From NCBI GenBank assembly GCA_038148755.1, contig JAYQWA010000002.1, positions 186,001-250,000 on the forward strand: a DNA stretch of 64,000 bases, given 5' to 3'. The translations under genes and the position numbers were made by a program. The DNA comes from UBA5109 sp038148755. GTDB taxonomy: Bacteria; Pseudomonadota; Gammaproteobacteria; Pseudomonadales; Pseudohongiellaceae. Positions 35,756-45,000 of this stretch are shown in pieces; positions within the stretch are counted from its first letter, which is position 1; the number at the start of each line of letters is the position of its first letter. Below the pieces are notes generated by a model that was not told the origin of the DNA, did not search any database, and saw only the letters and a program-made list of their open reading frames with translations.

Positions 35756-37657
35756 ATGTCGCACCAATCCGATCTTATCAGTACCGACATAGACGCTTAT
35801 CTCGCTCAGCACGAGAGAAAAGAGCTCCTACACCTGCTAACCTGTGGCAGTGTCGATGATGGCAAAAGCACCCTGATCGGTCGTTTGCTGCATGACTCCA
35901 AAATGATTTATGAAGATCAACTGGAGGCCATAAAATCGGACAGTGTTAAATCCGGCACAACAGGCAATGACTTTGACCTGGCACTGCTAGTCGATGGCTT
36001 ACAGGCCGAGCGTGAACAGGGCATTACTATTGATGTCGCTTACCGCTATTTCTCCACGGCAAAACGCAAATTCATTATTGCCGATACGCCCGGTCACGAA
36101 CAATACACCCGGAACATGGCAACCGGTGCATCAAATTGCGAACTGGCCATTATTCTGATTGATGCCCGGCATGGCGTGCAAACCCAGACCCGTAGACATA
36201 CCTTTATCGCATCGCTGCTGGGTATCAAACACATCATTGTCGCCATTAACAAAATGGACCTGCTGGATTTTAGTGAAGATGTCTTTAATAACATCAAACA
36301 GGACTACATTGAATTTACCAAAGAGCTGAATACCGGCGAGCTGTATTTCATTCCGATCTCGGCACTTAAGGGTGATAACGTTGTTAATGCCAGTGAGCAA
36401 ACCCCCTGGTATGACGGCGAAACCCTGATGTGGATGCTGGAAAACGTCAAAATAGCTGCCGACAGGAATTTCGATGACTTTCGTTTTCCTGTGCAATTCG
36501 TTAACCGCCCGAATCTGGATTTTCGTGGTTTTTGTGGCACCATCGCGTCAGGTATCGTGCGTAAGGGAGATGAGATTGTCGCCCTGCCATCCGGCAAGCG
36601 TAGCAAAATAAAATCCATTGTGACTTATGATGAAGAGCTTGAGCAGGCTTTCACGCCAATGGCTGTCACCTTAACACTGGAAGATGAAATCGATATCAGT
36701 CGTGGTGACATGATTGTTCATTCAGACAACTTACCTGTATCCAGAGATTCTTTCTCGGCAAATATCGTCTGGATGAATGAAGCACCCTTGCTGACCGGTA
36801 AGCAGTATGATTTCAAACAAGGATCTAAGTCATTCAGTGGTGTTATTGCCAATATCAAGCATAAGGTTGATGTGAATACCCTTGAAACCAATCCGACTCC
36901 ATCGCTTGAACTCAATGAAATTGGTTTGTGTGAACTTGAGCTTGGTGAAGCCATACATTTTGATGCCTACCAGCAAAATCCAAGCACCGGCGCTTTCATC
37001 ATCATAGACCGCCTGAGTAATGTAACGGTCGGTGCCGGCATGATAGAAACCACCAGCACGAAAAAACGCCGTGCTGTAGAAAGCTCAACCAACCATGTCA
37101 CCAAAGAAGACCGGGCTGCCCGTTACGGTCAGAAGCCAGTGACTGTGATGTTTGTCGGACTTTCCGGTTCTGGGAAATCGACGCTTGCCCACGCGCTGGA
37201 AAGACGTCTGTTTGACATGGGCCGGATCAGTACCATTCTCGATGGCAAGGCTATGCGCCTGGGTATCAGTAAAGACCTGCCGCATGATGCTGCTGGTCGT
37301 GCTGAAAATCTGCGCCGCAGTGCTTACATTGCCAAATATCTTAATGATTCAGGTTTGATCTGCTGTGCCGCTTTTGTCGCACCCAATGCGGATTCGCGTG
37401 AGCACATGAGCAGCGTGATTGGTGAAGAGAATTGCATTGTGGTTTATTTGAATCCACCGCTAAGTGTCTGCAAACAACGTGATCCAAGTGGCATCTACGC
37501 CGCTGAAGCCAATGTGGAAACCGGTACGGTACCAGGTGTCTCCTTCCCCTATGAAGATTGGGAAAACCCTAATCTTATTCTGCCAACACATGAGCTTGAT
37601 GTGGATGAGTGTATAGACAGAGTTATCAATGTATTAAAAGAGCAGTCTATTCTTTAA
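35756..37657 (+). CDS. cysNC: bifunctional sulfate adenylyltransferase large subunit / APS kinase (CysN-CysC fusion)
   Basis: 633 residues. The N-terminal GTPase (CysN, about 1-440) shows G1 GSVDDGKSTLIGRL, G3 DTPGHEQYTRNMATGAS and G4 NKMD, followed by two beta-barrel domains. The C-terminal APS kinase (CysC, from about 455) shows P-loop GLSGSGKST near 467, LDGKAMRLGIS and RSAYIAKYLNDSG. GTP hydrolysis drives APS formation and the fused kinase converts APS to PAPS. The fusion is widespread in proteobacteria, including pseudomonads. Confidence 0.96.
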   Translation: MSHQSDLISTDIDAYLAQHERKELLHLLTCGSVDDGKSTLIGRLLHDSKMIYEDQLEAIKSDSVKSGTTGNDFDLALLVDGLQAEREQGITIDVAYRYFSTAKRKFIIADTPGHEQYTRNMATGASNCELAIILIDARHGVQTQTRRHTFIASLLGIKHIIVAINKMDLLDFSEDVFNNIKQDYIEFTKELNTGELYFIPISALKGDNVVNASEQTPWYDGETLMWMLENVKIAADRNFDDFRFPVQFVNRPNLDFRGFCGTIASGIVRKGDEIVALPSGKRSKIKSIVTYDEELEQAFTPMAVTLTLEDEIDISRGDMIVHSDNLPVSRDSFSANIVWMNEAPLLTGKQYDFKQGSKSFSGVIANIKHKVDVNTLETNPTPSLELNEIGLCELELGEAIHFDAYQQNPSTGAFIIIDRLSNVTVGAGMIETTSTKKRRAVESSTNHVTKEDRAARYGQKPVTVMFVGLSGSGKSTLAHALERRLFDMGRISTILDGKAMRLGISKDLPHDAAGRAENLRRSAYIAKYLNDSGLICCAAFVAPNADSREHMSSVIGEENCIVVYLNPPLSVCKQRDPSGIYAAEANVETGTVPGVSFPYEDWENPNLILPTHELDVDECIDRVINVLKEQSIL

Positions 37658-37666
37658 CTCCTGTCT

Positions 37667-37692
37667 TTATTCGCAGTTTTAACTGCGAATAA
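37667..37692. terminator. perfect hairpin between convergent cysNC and the kinase gene
   Basis: TTATTCGCAGTT / AACTGCGAATAA, 12-bp arms with a two-base loop. No U-run follows on either strand, so it may be a transcription barrier or mRNA end rather than a textbook terminator. Confidence 0.5.
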
Positions 37693-37707
37693 GCAAGCAC
37701 AGATCAT

Positions 37708-38580
37708 TCACATCAAAGAATCCAGGGTATTCACACAAGCACTGTAATAAGCCGAACCAAACAGAAGCAGATGATTCAGTTCATGATAAAGCTGGTACAG
37801 GCTGAAGCGTTCTTCATAACCATCGGCAAATGGCCAGATTTCTGCATAAGCCGCTTCGCATCTCGCACCAAAACCGCCAAACATCCGCATCATGCCGAAC
37901 TCGGCTTCACGATGTCCGTAGTAACAGGCCGGATCGAATATCACAGGGGCTCCCTTGCTGTCTGCCATGGCATTACCCGACCACAGATCACCATGCAGTA
38001 ACACGGCAGGCTCTTTAATTTCGGCTAAAAAGGTATCCAGTTTGTCGAGCAGCAGCCTGGCTTTCTTTATCAGCGGATCTTCAATACTCAGTCTCGAAAC
38101 AAGTAATTGTATCTGCGGTTCAAGCCGGTTCTCACGCCAAAAAGTCAACCAGTCATCGTGCCAGGTATTAAGTTGTAAACTGCTGCCCAAATAATTGTCA
38201 CAATAAAAGCCAAATTTTTCCTGTCGGGTCTGTTGCTGTAATAAAGCCAGGCCGCTACCCAGCTGTTCCTGCCAGTCATCAGCCTTGGCACCTTCTTGAA
38301 TATATTCCATTAGCAGGAAGTTATCAGCGTAAACCAATGGTTCAGGTACTCTGATCGCGTCTGCTTCAGCCAGCAGCAGCAGTGAATCATGTTCTATTCG
38401 ATAAGTGTCTTCTGGAATGCCGGTTTGTGTTTTAAGCAAATAACTGACGCCATTATCCAGGGTGATATGGCTTACCTGATTGATACTGCCACCAGCCAGT
38501 GCTACCTGGTTCAGAATGCTAACCGGCTTTCCAATAAGCTGACTGAGGCTGCCAGTCACTTCTTCCAGAATTGGTTTCAT
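37708..38580 (-). CDS. fructosamine kinase family protein (aminoglycoside-phosphotransferase fold)
   Basis: 290 residues from the ATG at 38580; a TTG six codons earlier also opens the frame but lies against a terminator. Signatures: AGGSINQVSHI nucleotide loop near residue 25, LLMEYI hinge, catalytic LLHGDLWSGNAM near 195, and metal-binding FDPACYYGHREAEFGMM. Members phosphorylate ketosamines and help repair glycated proteins; bacterial substrates such as ribulosamines are less certain. Likely monocistronic, converging on cysNC. Confidence 0.9.
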   Translation of the reverse strand: MKPILEEVTGSLSQLIGKPVSILNQVALAGGSINQVSHITLDNGVSYLLKTQTGIPEDTYRIEHDSLLLLAEADAIRVPEPLVYADNFLLMEYIQEGAKADDWQEQLGSGLALLQQQTRQEKFGFYCDNYLGSSLQLNTWHDDWLTFWRENRLEPQIQLLVSRLSIEDPLIKKARLLLDKLDTFLAEIKEPAVLLHGDLWSGNAMADSKGAPVIFDPACYYGHREAEFGMMRMFGGFGARCEAAYAEIWPFADGYEERFSLYQLYHELNHLLLFGSAYYSACVNTLDSLM

Positions 38581-38600
38581 CGTCTGAATTACACTCAAAA

Positions 38601-38626
38601 AAAAAGAGGGCTAATGCCCTCTTTTT
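38601..38626 (-). terminator. rho-independent terminator after the TonB-dependent receptor gene
   Basis: AAAAAGAGGGC, loop TAAT, GCCCTCTTTTT. Symmetric A and T runs make it active in both directions; on the minus strand it isolates the receptor gene from the kinase gene 3' to it. Confidence 0.88.
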
Positions 38627-38646
38627 ATACTAGCTTAGTGTTGGTA

Positions 38647-40725
38647 TTAAAACTCCGTACCAACGGTGACATACAAACTGGCTGGTTGACCGACAAAATA
38701 ACGGTCGCCAACAAAACTGGTCCAGTCGGCGCGTTCCGCATATTCCGTATCAAAAAGATTGGTCACCCTGGCAGCAAAATACCAGTCGTCATTGGACTCG
38801 TATTGATAACGCAGATTCACCAGATCATGCCCTTCATATCTGTTGGTATTGGTTTCATTGGTGTAGTAATCATCCATATGCACCCATTCCAGCTGAACAT
38901 TATTGTTTTCATTCACTGCCCAACGGAGTTGTACATTACCAGTTAACTTTGGCGCTGTATCAATGTCATTCCCATCAATTGAAACGGTCACTCCCAGCGG
39001 CGCAATATTCGCCCCATAGGTATGGCGCGCATAACTGGCGACAACACTCAACTGCAATGAATCAGTCAGGTCAAACAGGGAATTAAGTTCAAGACCTTTA
39101 TGCTCTGTTTCACCACTGCTCACATTGCGGCGGCTGCTGTCCTGGAAAATCACATTGTCTTTCTGCATCCAGTAAGCCACCAGGCCATAGGACATATTCT
39201 CACGAGCAGCGCGGTAACCAATTTCAAAACTGTCCACCTCTTCTGAATCCAGATCAGCCACTGTCTGATTGGTCTGTAAGCGGTAAAGTTCTGTGGCCTG
39301 TGGAGCCCTGAAGGCGCGTGCAACATTAGCAAAAACCTGCTGTGAAGTGTCAAAGTCGTGTATCCAGCCAAGCTGAACTGACGCATTGTTGAAATCATCG
39401 CTGCGGTCGGCAGGCCTGCTGTAGCGACAGGTTCCTGTTGGATTAAACGCTGAAGCCGAACATGAACTGCCATCTTCCTGCGTATTACCATCAATCATAA
39501 GGTTGTCATAATCATATTCCAGCCATTCATAACGCAGCCCCAGACTAAACTGGTTACTTTCTGATTGTTGCAGGGTGAATTGTGCATAAGGTGAAATTAA
39601 CTGAGCATCCACATCAAAATCATATTGTCTGCCTGTTGGGAAAGACCCGAAACCACTGGCAGCAGTCTGCTTCAAGAAGCCATCAGATAATTCAAAATCT
39701 ACACCGGCATTCCACTCCAGATTACTGCTCAGCATGCTGCTGTACATGGTTTGTAAACCAAAGGAAGTATGGCCATTTTCTTCAACTGGTGTTTCTGGCA
39801 AAAAGTGCATCAGAAACTCCATGTCCGTGTCTCTGAAATAAGGTGTCAGCATCCAGCTGGCGCCATTGTCAAATTCACCTTCGATGCGGCTGTGCAAGCG
39901 CAAACTGCTGGCATCCCGGTATGCTTCAGGGTTTGGGTTGGTTTCCCGCAAAGCGTCATTCTTATAGGCGTCTGTTCCAACCAGATAACCGGCCGTTTCC
40001 TGATTAAGATTGGTTGCAGCAAACACAGTAGTAACCGTGACATCTCCAGAATATCGATGTGCCAGGTTCAGTTTTTGCTGACCAAATCCTGAATCATCTT
40101 GATAACCACCATCACTGGCACCATTGAAATTGATGCCATAAGCATGCTCACCATTTACACCGTTATAGCCAAAATTAAGACGCCCGTATTCATTCGGGCC
40201 AACATCCAGTGAGGCATCACCACCTGGCTCACCCAGTGTTGGACTGATAATGTTGATTGCACCATGCAAGGCGTTCACACCATAAAGTATGCTGCCCGGG
40301 CCACGGACTATTTCTATATTGGATGCCTGCTCAGTATTGGCTTCGAATAACTGGTTTACATTACAGAATCCGGCGCCACGCAATGGAACACCATCCTGGG
40401 AAGTCTGCACAGAACCGCAGCTGCCAGCACCTGTCAGCACCGGAGCACGGATACCTAATAAGTATTCCTGTCCATTGCCTCGATTGAATACTACGCCCGG
40501 AATAGCATTAAGCACTTCGCCTATATGCACATGCTTGACTGTATCAAGATAATCAGAATCGACTGAGTAAATGCTGGCAGCAATATCACGAAGTTCTGTT
40601 TCCTGACGATCAGCAGTTACCACGATAGAATCAATGGTATTCGTTTGGGCGGCCAACTGAGTGGCTCCGCTTAACAAAGCAATACTTAAAGCAAGCGTAG
40701 AAATTTTTGGATTAAATGGCTGCAT
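38647..40725 (-). CDS. TonB-dependent outer-membrane receptor, substrate unknown
   Basis: 692 residues from the ATG at 40725, which has GGGGA upstream; an ATG ten codons earlier is disfavoured because the signal peptide (cleaved near AAQT, residue 28) then starts too far in. TonB-box-like DSIVVTADR follows the signal peptide, then a plug domain with VRGPGSILYGVNALHGAINI, and a 22-strand-type barrel ending in an aromatic-rich strand with terminal Phe (VGTEF). The plug has a Cys pair 18 residues apart (AGSCG, GFCNV) that could form a disulfide. No transport genes, riboswitch or Fur box adjoin it, so the ligand cannot be inferred. Confidence 0.93.
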   Translation of the reverse strand: MQPFNPKISTLALSIALLSGATQLAAQTNTIDSIVVTADRQETELRDIAASIYSVDSDYLDTVKHVHIGEVLNAIPGVVFNRGNGQEYLLGIRAPVLTGAGSCGSVQTSQDGVPLRGAGFCNVNQLFEANTEQASNIEIVRGPGSILYGVNALHGAINIISPTLGEPGGDASLDVGPNEYGRLNFGYNGVNGEHAYGINFNGASDGGYQDDSGFGQQKLNLAHRYSGDVTVTTVFAATNLNQETAGYLVGTDAYKNDALRETNPNPEAYRDASSLRLHSRIEGEFDNGASWMLTPYFRDTDMEFLMHFLPETPVEENGHTSFGLQTMYSSMLSSNLEWNAGVDFELSDGFLKQTAASGFGSFPTGRQYDFDVDAQLISPYAQFTLQQSESNQFSLGLRYEWLEYDYDNLMIDGNTQEDGSSCSASAFNPTGTCRYSRPADRSDDFNNASVQLGWIHDFDTSQQVFANVARAFRAPQATELYRLQTNQTVADLDSEEVDSFEIGYRAARENMSYGLVAYWMQKDNVIFQDSSRRNVSSGETEHKGLELNSLFDLTDSLQLSVVASYARHTYGANIAPLGVTVSIDGNDIDTAPKLTGNVQLRWAVNENNNVQLEWVHMDDYYTNETNTNRYEGHDLVNLRYQYESNDDWYFAARVTNLFDTEYAERADWTSFVGDRYFVGQPASLYVTVGTEF

Positions 40726-40773
40726 GATATTTCCCCGAAAAAATGTATTTCCCACCGTTTTTTTATTGGAAAT

Positions 40774-40802
40774 TTTATAGTTAATATAGTTACTTAAGGT
40801 AA
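40774..40802 (-). promoter_or_regulatory. possible promoter of the TonB-dependent receptor gene
   Basis: Minus strand TTACCT, 17-base spacer, TATAAA, about 50 bases before the chosen start codon in a very AT-rich stretch. Moderate match only. Confidence 0.4.
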
Positions 40803-40897
40803 GGCGCGTTATTAAAACAAATCTTGTTTAAAGCGGACAGCATCATAGCTTATATTCTTAAAATTTCCTTATTATATCTCACATCCTGGGTTCCAGG

Positions 40898-41185
40898 TCA
40901 TTCCGGTTTGTTTTTCTCGAAGCTTTTCAGCTGTTCTGCGGAAGCTTCTAGCTGATACTTTTCTTTCCATTCTGCATAAGGCATCCCATAAACCAGCTCG
41001 CGCGCCTCCTCATAAGAAATTTCTTCACCTTGATCACTAGCTGCAGCCACGTACCATTTGGATAAACAGTTGCGGCAAAAACCTGCCAGATTCATCAGAT
41101 CTATATTCTGCGCATCTTTGCGAGAATCCAGGTGCTCAAGCAAACGCCTGAACACTGCGGCCTGAATTTCAGTCTCGTTTTTCAT
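40898..41185 (-). CDS. DUF1244 family small protein
   Basis: 95 residues. Matches the DUF1244 pattern: an N-terminal helix with AAVFRRLLEHL, then LMNLAGFCRNCLSKWY and EARELVYGMPYAEWKEKYQ. The CRNC pair may bind metal. Function unknown; the family is common as a single-copy gene in proteobacteria. Follows the SUI1-like gene by 39 bases. Confidence 0.88.
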   Translation of the reverse strand: MKNETEIQAAVFRRLLEHLDSRKDAQNIDLMNLAGFCRNCLSKWYVAAASDQGEEISYEEARELVYGMPYAEWKEKYQLEASAEQLKSFEKNKPE

Positions 41186-41224
41186 TTTTTCTCCCTGAAC
41201 CTTATGGATTGTTTGTCTAAAGAG

Positions 41225-41581
41225 TTAACCGCCAGCCTTGACAGCCGAATAACCCAGTTTAATTAATTCTGCCACTAGCCTGTCACGGTGTTCACCCTGT
41301 ATTTCTATGACGCCGTTCTTGACAGCCCCGCCAGAACCGCAAATTTGCTTAAGCTTTTTTGCCAGCACTTTTAATTCCTTTTCAGGCAAGGGTAAACCAC
41401 TAATTAAACTCACCCCGCTGCCCTTTCTGCCTTTGCTTTCTCTGGAAACTCTGACCTTGCCATCCCCTCTGATGCGTTCGGCGGCTATTTCTCTACATTT
41501 ACACGCGCTGAGTTTACTGCCACAGTCTGGACACAGGCTACCAGTTTCAGTTGAATAAACTCTTCTACTGTTTTTTTCCAT
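41225..41581 (-). CDS. yciH: YciH/SUI1 translation-initiation-factor-like protein
   Basis: 118 residues. SUI1 domain in the C-terminal half (GSGVSLISGLPL, CGSGGAVKNGVIEIQG, residues about 53-116), preceded by a small Cys cluster CPDCGSKLSACKC likely to bind zinc. Bacterial YciH is an eIF1 homologue that influences initiation fidelity in vitro; its physiological role is unclear. Confidence 0.9.
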   Translation of the reverse strand: MEKNSRRVYSTETGSLCPDCGSKLSACKCREIAAERIRGDGKVRVSRESKGRKGSGVSLISGLPLPEKELKVLAKKLKQICGSGGAVKNGVIEIQGEHRDRLVAELIKLGYSAVKAGG

Positions 41582-41601
41582 TGCTGAAACAATTCCCTTA
41601 T

Positions 41602-42363
41602 TTACACAGGATTATCTATATCGATAAAAACATGCTCAATAGCATACTTATCAGCAAGGTATTTACCGACAGCCTGCACACCATAACGTTCTGTGGCATG
41701 ATGCCCTGCTGCAAAAAAATGTATGCCGGCTTCCCTGGCAAAATGCACAGTCTGTTCCGATACCTCACCACTCAGATAAGCATCTGCACCTCTATCATAA
41801 GCTTGCTCAATGTAATTTTGGGCAGAACCAGTACACCAGGCAATTGTATTTATAATCTTCGCCTTGCCTGGCACATGAAAAGCTTCCCTGCTGAGTTTTT
41901 TCTGTAAATGCAATTTCAGAGTGTCCGGATCGCAAGGGCTGTTTAGCTCTCCTATCACACCGACTTTACTTTTATACCTCGGGAAGAGTTCGTCGGTAAT
42001 TTTAAAATCCAGCAAATCTCCCAACTGGACGTTATTACCGTATTCCGGATGTGCATCTAATGGCAAATGATAGGCCAGCAGGCTGATTTCATTTTCCAAC
42101 AGTAATTTGATTCTTTGTTTCTTTATACCGGTTATTTCAGCTTTTTCACCCTGCCAGAAATAGCCATGGTGCACTAATATGGCATCTGCTTTTGCAGTTA
42201 TTGCCGCTTCAATAAAGGCCTGGCTGGCTGTAACACCACTGACCAGTTTGCTGATCTGTGCTCTACCCTCTATCTGTAAACCATTCGGGCAGTAATCTCG
42301 AAAATCATCAGGACGCAATACACTGTTGAGTTCCTGCACCACTGTTTCAAGGTTTATAGACAT
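41602..42363 (-). CDS. Nif3-like (DUF34/YbgI) dinuclear-metal protein
   Basis: 253 residues. Metal-binding motifs DAILVHHGYFW near residue 60 and FAAGHHATERYGVQA near the C-terminus are typical. Proposed as a GTP cyclohydrolase I type 2 homologue or a metal-handling or repair enzyme in different reports; the role is unsettled. Divergent from the DegS-like protease gene, with about 118 bases between. Confidence 0.92.
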   Translation of the reverse strand: MSINLETVVQELNSVLRPDDFRDYCPNGLQIEGRAQISKLVSGVTASQAFIEAAITAKADAILVHHGYFWQGEKAEITGIKKQRIKLLLENEISLLAYHLPLDAHPEYGNNVQLGDLLDFKITDELFPRYKSKVGVIGELNSPCDPDTLKLHLQKKLSREAFHVPGKAKIINTIAWCTGSAQNYIEQAYDRGADAYLSGEVSEQTVHFAREAGIHFFAAGHHATERYGVQAVGKYLADKYAIEHVFIDIDNPV

Positions 42364-42481
42364 GGATATCTCCAGTTTGAGCTTGTCATCGCGCCTGCTT
42401 ATTACGTTATACTACCGAGCCCGCATCATAACAGATGCGGACAACTGCCTGAATCCAAAGCCCCAGCTACGAGGGCAAACG

Positions 42482-43654
42482 ATGACGAGAATTATAAGCT
42501 ACATTTTTTGGCCAGCATTAGCGGGGTTGATTTTTGCCCTGACAGTCATGCAATTACCCAGAATTTCCGACTTTTATTCCGGCTTGGCAAGTTCTGATGC
42601 TAAACAGCCTGTTAGAACTGAAAATCCAGGACTGCCATTAACCTTAAATTCTGCTATTACAAAAGTTATGCCTGCTGTAGTGACTATTAATTTACAGCAA
42701 ATGCTGGCAGAGTCAGAAAGCTCTCAAAACCTTGATAACTCAATTAGCAGCATTATTAATCAGCAATTCAATTCACTGGGTGAAAATAACAGTGTGGGCT
42801 CAGGTGTAATCATCTCTGCCGATGGTTATGTAGTTACCAGTTATCACATATTCCTGAGCCCTGACACAGGGGTCATAAACTTTCCTGAAACAATCACCGC
42901 TACGCTGAACGATGGCAGAACCGTCAATGCCAGACCCTTACTCTATGATGAAGCCAGTGACCTGGCTCTGTTAAAAATTGATACGCCTAATATCAATTAC
43001 GTTGAGCCTGCTTCTGCTGATGACTTAAAGATAGGTGATTTTGTTGTCTCAATTGGTAATCCCAGAAACATCGGACTTTCTGCCTCACTGGGCATCATCA
43101 GCGCCATACACCGTAATGATGATTCTTATCTGATTCAAACCGATGCAGCCATAAACCCCGGCTATTCTGGTGGCGCACTGATCAATGCAAAAGGTGATTT
43201 AATCGGAATTAACTCCAATATTCTTTCTGAATCCGGTGGCTCGGAAGGTCTGGGCTTCGCAACACATGCCAGCATGATCAGCCTTTTACTGAATTATTAT
43301 TACCAGAGTGGCCCGGGCGGTTACCTTGGTGTAGACGCTTCAGAACTTTTCACCCGAAATGAAGGCATCCTGCTGTATGGACAACCCATCGAAGGAGCCA
43401 GAGTGCTTTCATTAGTCGAAGATGGCCCGGCCGAGCGGGCTGGTATCAAGGTTGGCGACATAATAACCGGCTTCAATCAGAAACAGTTCAGTTCACTGAA
43501 TACTGAAGACGACCTGTTTGATGAAATAGCCGCAATCAGTAATCTTGGCGCCGGAGAAATTGTGGAAATACAGGTGTATCGAAACAGGAATTATCTTCGT
43601 ATTCCTGTCACCCTGGGGGTTGGTGAACCCTTCGTTTTATTTTCTGCCCAATAA
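42482..43654 (+). CDS. degS: DegS/AlgW-like trypsin-family periplasmic protease with PDZ domain
   Basis: 390 residues from the ATG at 42482, which has GAGGG upstream; the frame extends further back over the Nif3-like gene and is rejected. N-terminal membrane anchor at about 4-22, protease domain with GSGVIISADGYVVTSYH (catalytic His), EASDLALLKID (Asp) and NPGYSGGALIN (Ser; GNSGG is usual), then one PDZ domain with PAERAGIKVGDIITGF. DegS/AlgW cleaves the anti-sigma factor RseA/MucA in response to misfolded outer-membrane proteins. Proximity to hisD-hisG-murA fits algW of Pseudomonas. Orthology is likely, not proven. Confidence 0.88.
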   Translation: MTRIISYIFWPALAGLIFALTVMQLPRISDFYSGLASSDAKQPVRTENPGLPLTLNSAITKVMPAVVTINLQQMLAESESSQNLDNSISSIINQQFNSLGENNSVGSGVIISADGYVVTSYHIFLSPDTGVINFPETITATLNDGRTVNARPLLYDEASDLALLKIDTPNINYVEPASADDLKIGDFVVSIGNPRNIGLSASLGIISAIHRNDDSYLIQTDAAINPGYSGGALINAKGDLIGINSNILSESGGSEGLGFATHASMISLLLNYYYQSGPGGYLGVDASELFTRNEGILLYGQPIEGARVLSLVEDGPAERAGIKVGDIITGFNQKQFSSLNTEDDLFDEIAAISNLGAGEIVEIQVYRNRNYLRIPVTLGVGEPFVLFSAQ

Positions 43655-43665
43655 ATTCATCAAGC

Positions 43666-44973
43666 TTATTTATCAGACTTGCGATATTCAGCCGATCTGG
43701 CATGCGCCGTCAGGCCTTCTGAGCGTGCCAGTACTGAAGCAGTATCGGCGAGTTCTGTTGCTACCGCTGCAGAACAGTTAATCAATGAAGAACGTTTTTG
43801 AAAATCATATACCCCCAGCGCAGAAGAAAATCTGGCTGTCCCGGAAGTCGGTAAGACATGGCTGGGACCAGCGCAATAATCCCCTAATGCTTCAGATGTG
43901 TATTTGCCCAGAAAGATAGCACCGGCATGTTTTATCAATGGCAATAAAGCTTCGGGGTTTTCAACAGAAAGTTCCAGATGCTCAGGTGCAATACTATTGG
44001 ATACCACAGCCGCCTGCTCCAGATCTGCAACCTGAATCATGAGCCCTCTGCTTTCCAGGGAAGTCTGGATAATGTTCTTACGTTCCATCTCTGGCAATAG
44101 TTTCTCCATACTCTGCTGAACTTCCTGAATATAATTAGCATCGGGGCATACCAGGATGGATTGCGCATCCTCATCATGTTCAGCCTGGGAAAATAAATCC
44201 ATTGCTATCCAGTCAGGATCAGTGTTGCCATCACAGATCACCAGAATCTCAGAAGGACCGGCAACCATATCAATGCCGACCTGACCGAAGACCTGCTGTT
44301 TTGCCATCGCAACATAAATATTCCCAGGCCCAACAATTTTATCCACGGCAGGAATACTTTCAGTGCCATACGCCAATGCTGCTATAGCCTGTGCGCCTCC
44401 TACAGTAAAGACTCGTTCAACTTCAGCTAAAGCAAGGGCAGCCAGCACCAGTTCATTTACTTCACCATTGGGTGTCGGCACCATAGCAATAATTTCTGAC
44501 ACCCCTGCCACTTTCGCGGGGATGGCATCCATTAAGACCGTGGAAGGATAAGACGCCTTACCACCTGGAATATAAACACCAACACGATCAAGCGCTGTTA
44601 TCTGCTGGCCATAGCTTGAACCGTCTGTATCCGTGTAAAGCCAGGAGTCCTGCTTTTGTTTTTCGTGATAGCGTCTGATTCTTGATGCAGCGTTTTCCAG
44701 CGCCTGGCGTTGTACAGCAGGAGTTTTCTCCAGGCTTTGCTGCAAGCGTTGCCTGGGAATTTCAAGCTCGCTAATGGAAGAGACATCGCGTTGATCAAAT
44801 TTCTTTGTCAATTCAAGTACTGCTTTGTCCCCGGCTGCTTTAACTTCTTGCAAAATAGCGTTAACAGTCGCCAGGACATCGGGGCTGGCCAATGAATCCC
44901 AGGCCAGAACCTTTTTCAGCTCAGCGGTAAAGTCTGCGTCCGCCGCATTAAGTTTGCGAATAGCTAGTGTCAT
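43666..44973 (-). CDS. hisD: histidinol dehydrogenase HisD
   Basis: 435 residues. Zinc-dependent oxidation of histidinol to histidine, the last two steps of the pathway. RVGVYIPGGKASYPSTVLM, FTVGGAQAIAALAYG, KIVGPGNIYVAMAKQQVFG, GPSEILVICD and SHVLPTSGTARFSS are all conserved. Downstream of hisG by 27 bases. The hisC that often follows in Pseudomonas is absent. Confidence 0.97.
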   Translation of the reverse strand: MTLAIRKLNAADADFTAELKKVLAWDSLASPDVLATVNAILQEVKAAGDKAVLELTKKFDQRDVSSISELEIPRQRLQQSLEKTPAVQRQALENAASRIRRYHEKQKQDSWLYTDTDGSSYGQQITALDRVGVYIPGGKASYPSTVLMDAIPAKVAGVSEIIAMVPTPNGEVNELVLAALALAEVERVFTVGGAQAIAALAYGTESIPAVDKIVGPGNIYVAMAKQQVFGQVGIDMVAGPSEILVICDGNTDPDWIAMDLFSQAEHDEDAQSILVCPDANYIQEVQQSMEKLLPEMERKNIIQTSLESRGLMIQVADLEQAAVVSNSIAPEHLELSVENPEALLPLIKHAGAIFLGKYTSEALGDYCAGPSHVLPTSGTARFSSALGVYDFQKRSSLINCSAAVATELADTASVLARSEGLTAHARSAEYRKSDK

Positions 44974-45000
44974 GCTTTTGTTTTCGCTTCTGCTTTAAAT

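Noticed and set aside
35756..37657. CysN-CysC fusion as a novel architecture
   Set aside because: This fusion is well known in many proteobacteria.
40756..40897. Cobalamin riboswitch or Fur box upstream of the TonB-dependent receptor
   Set aside because: The gap is only about 140 bases, AT-rich, and shows neither the B12-box nor a GATAAT-type repeat.
42326..42481. 52-codon extension of the DegS-like gene
   Set aside because: Overlaps the Nif3-like gene on the other strand and would bury the membrane anchor; the ATG at 42482 has a Shine-Dalgarno sequence.
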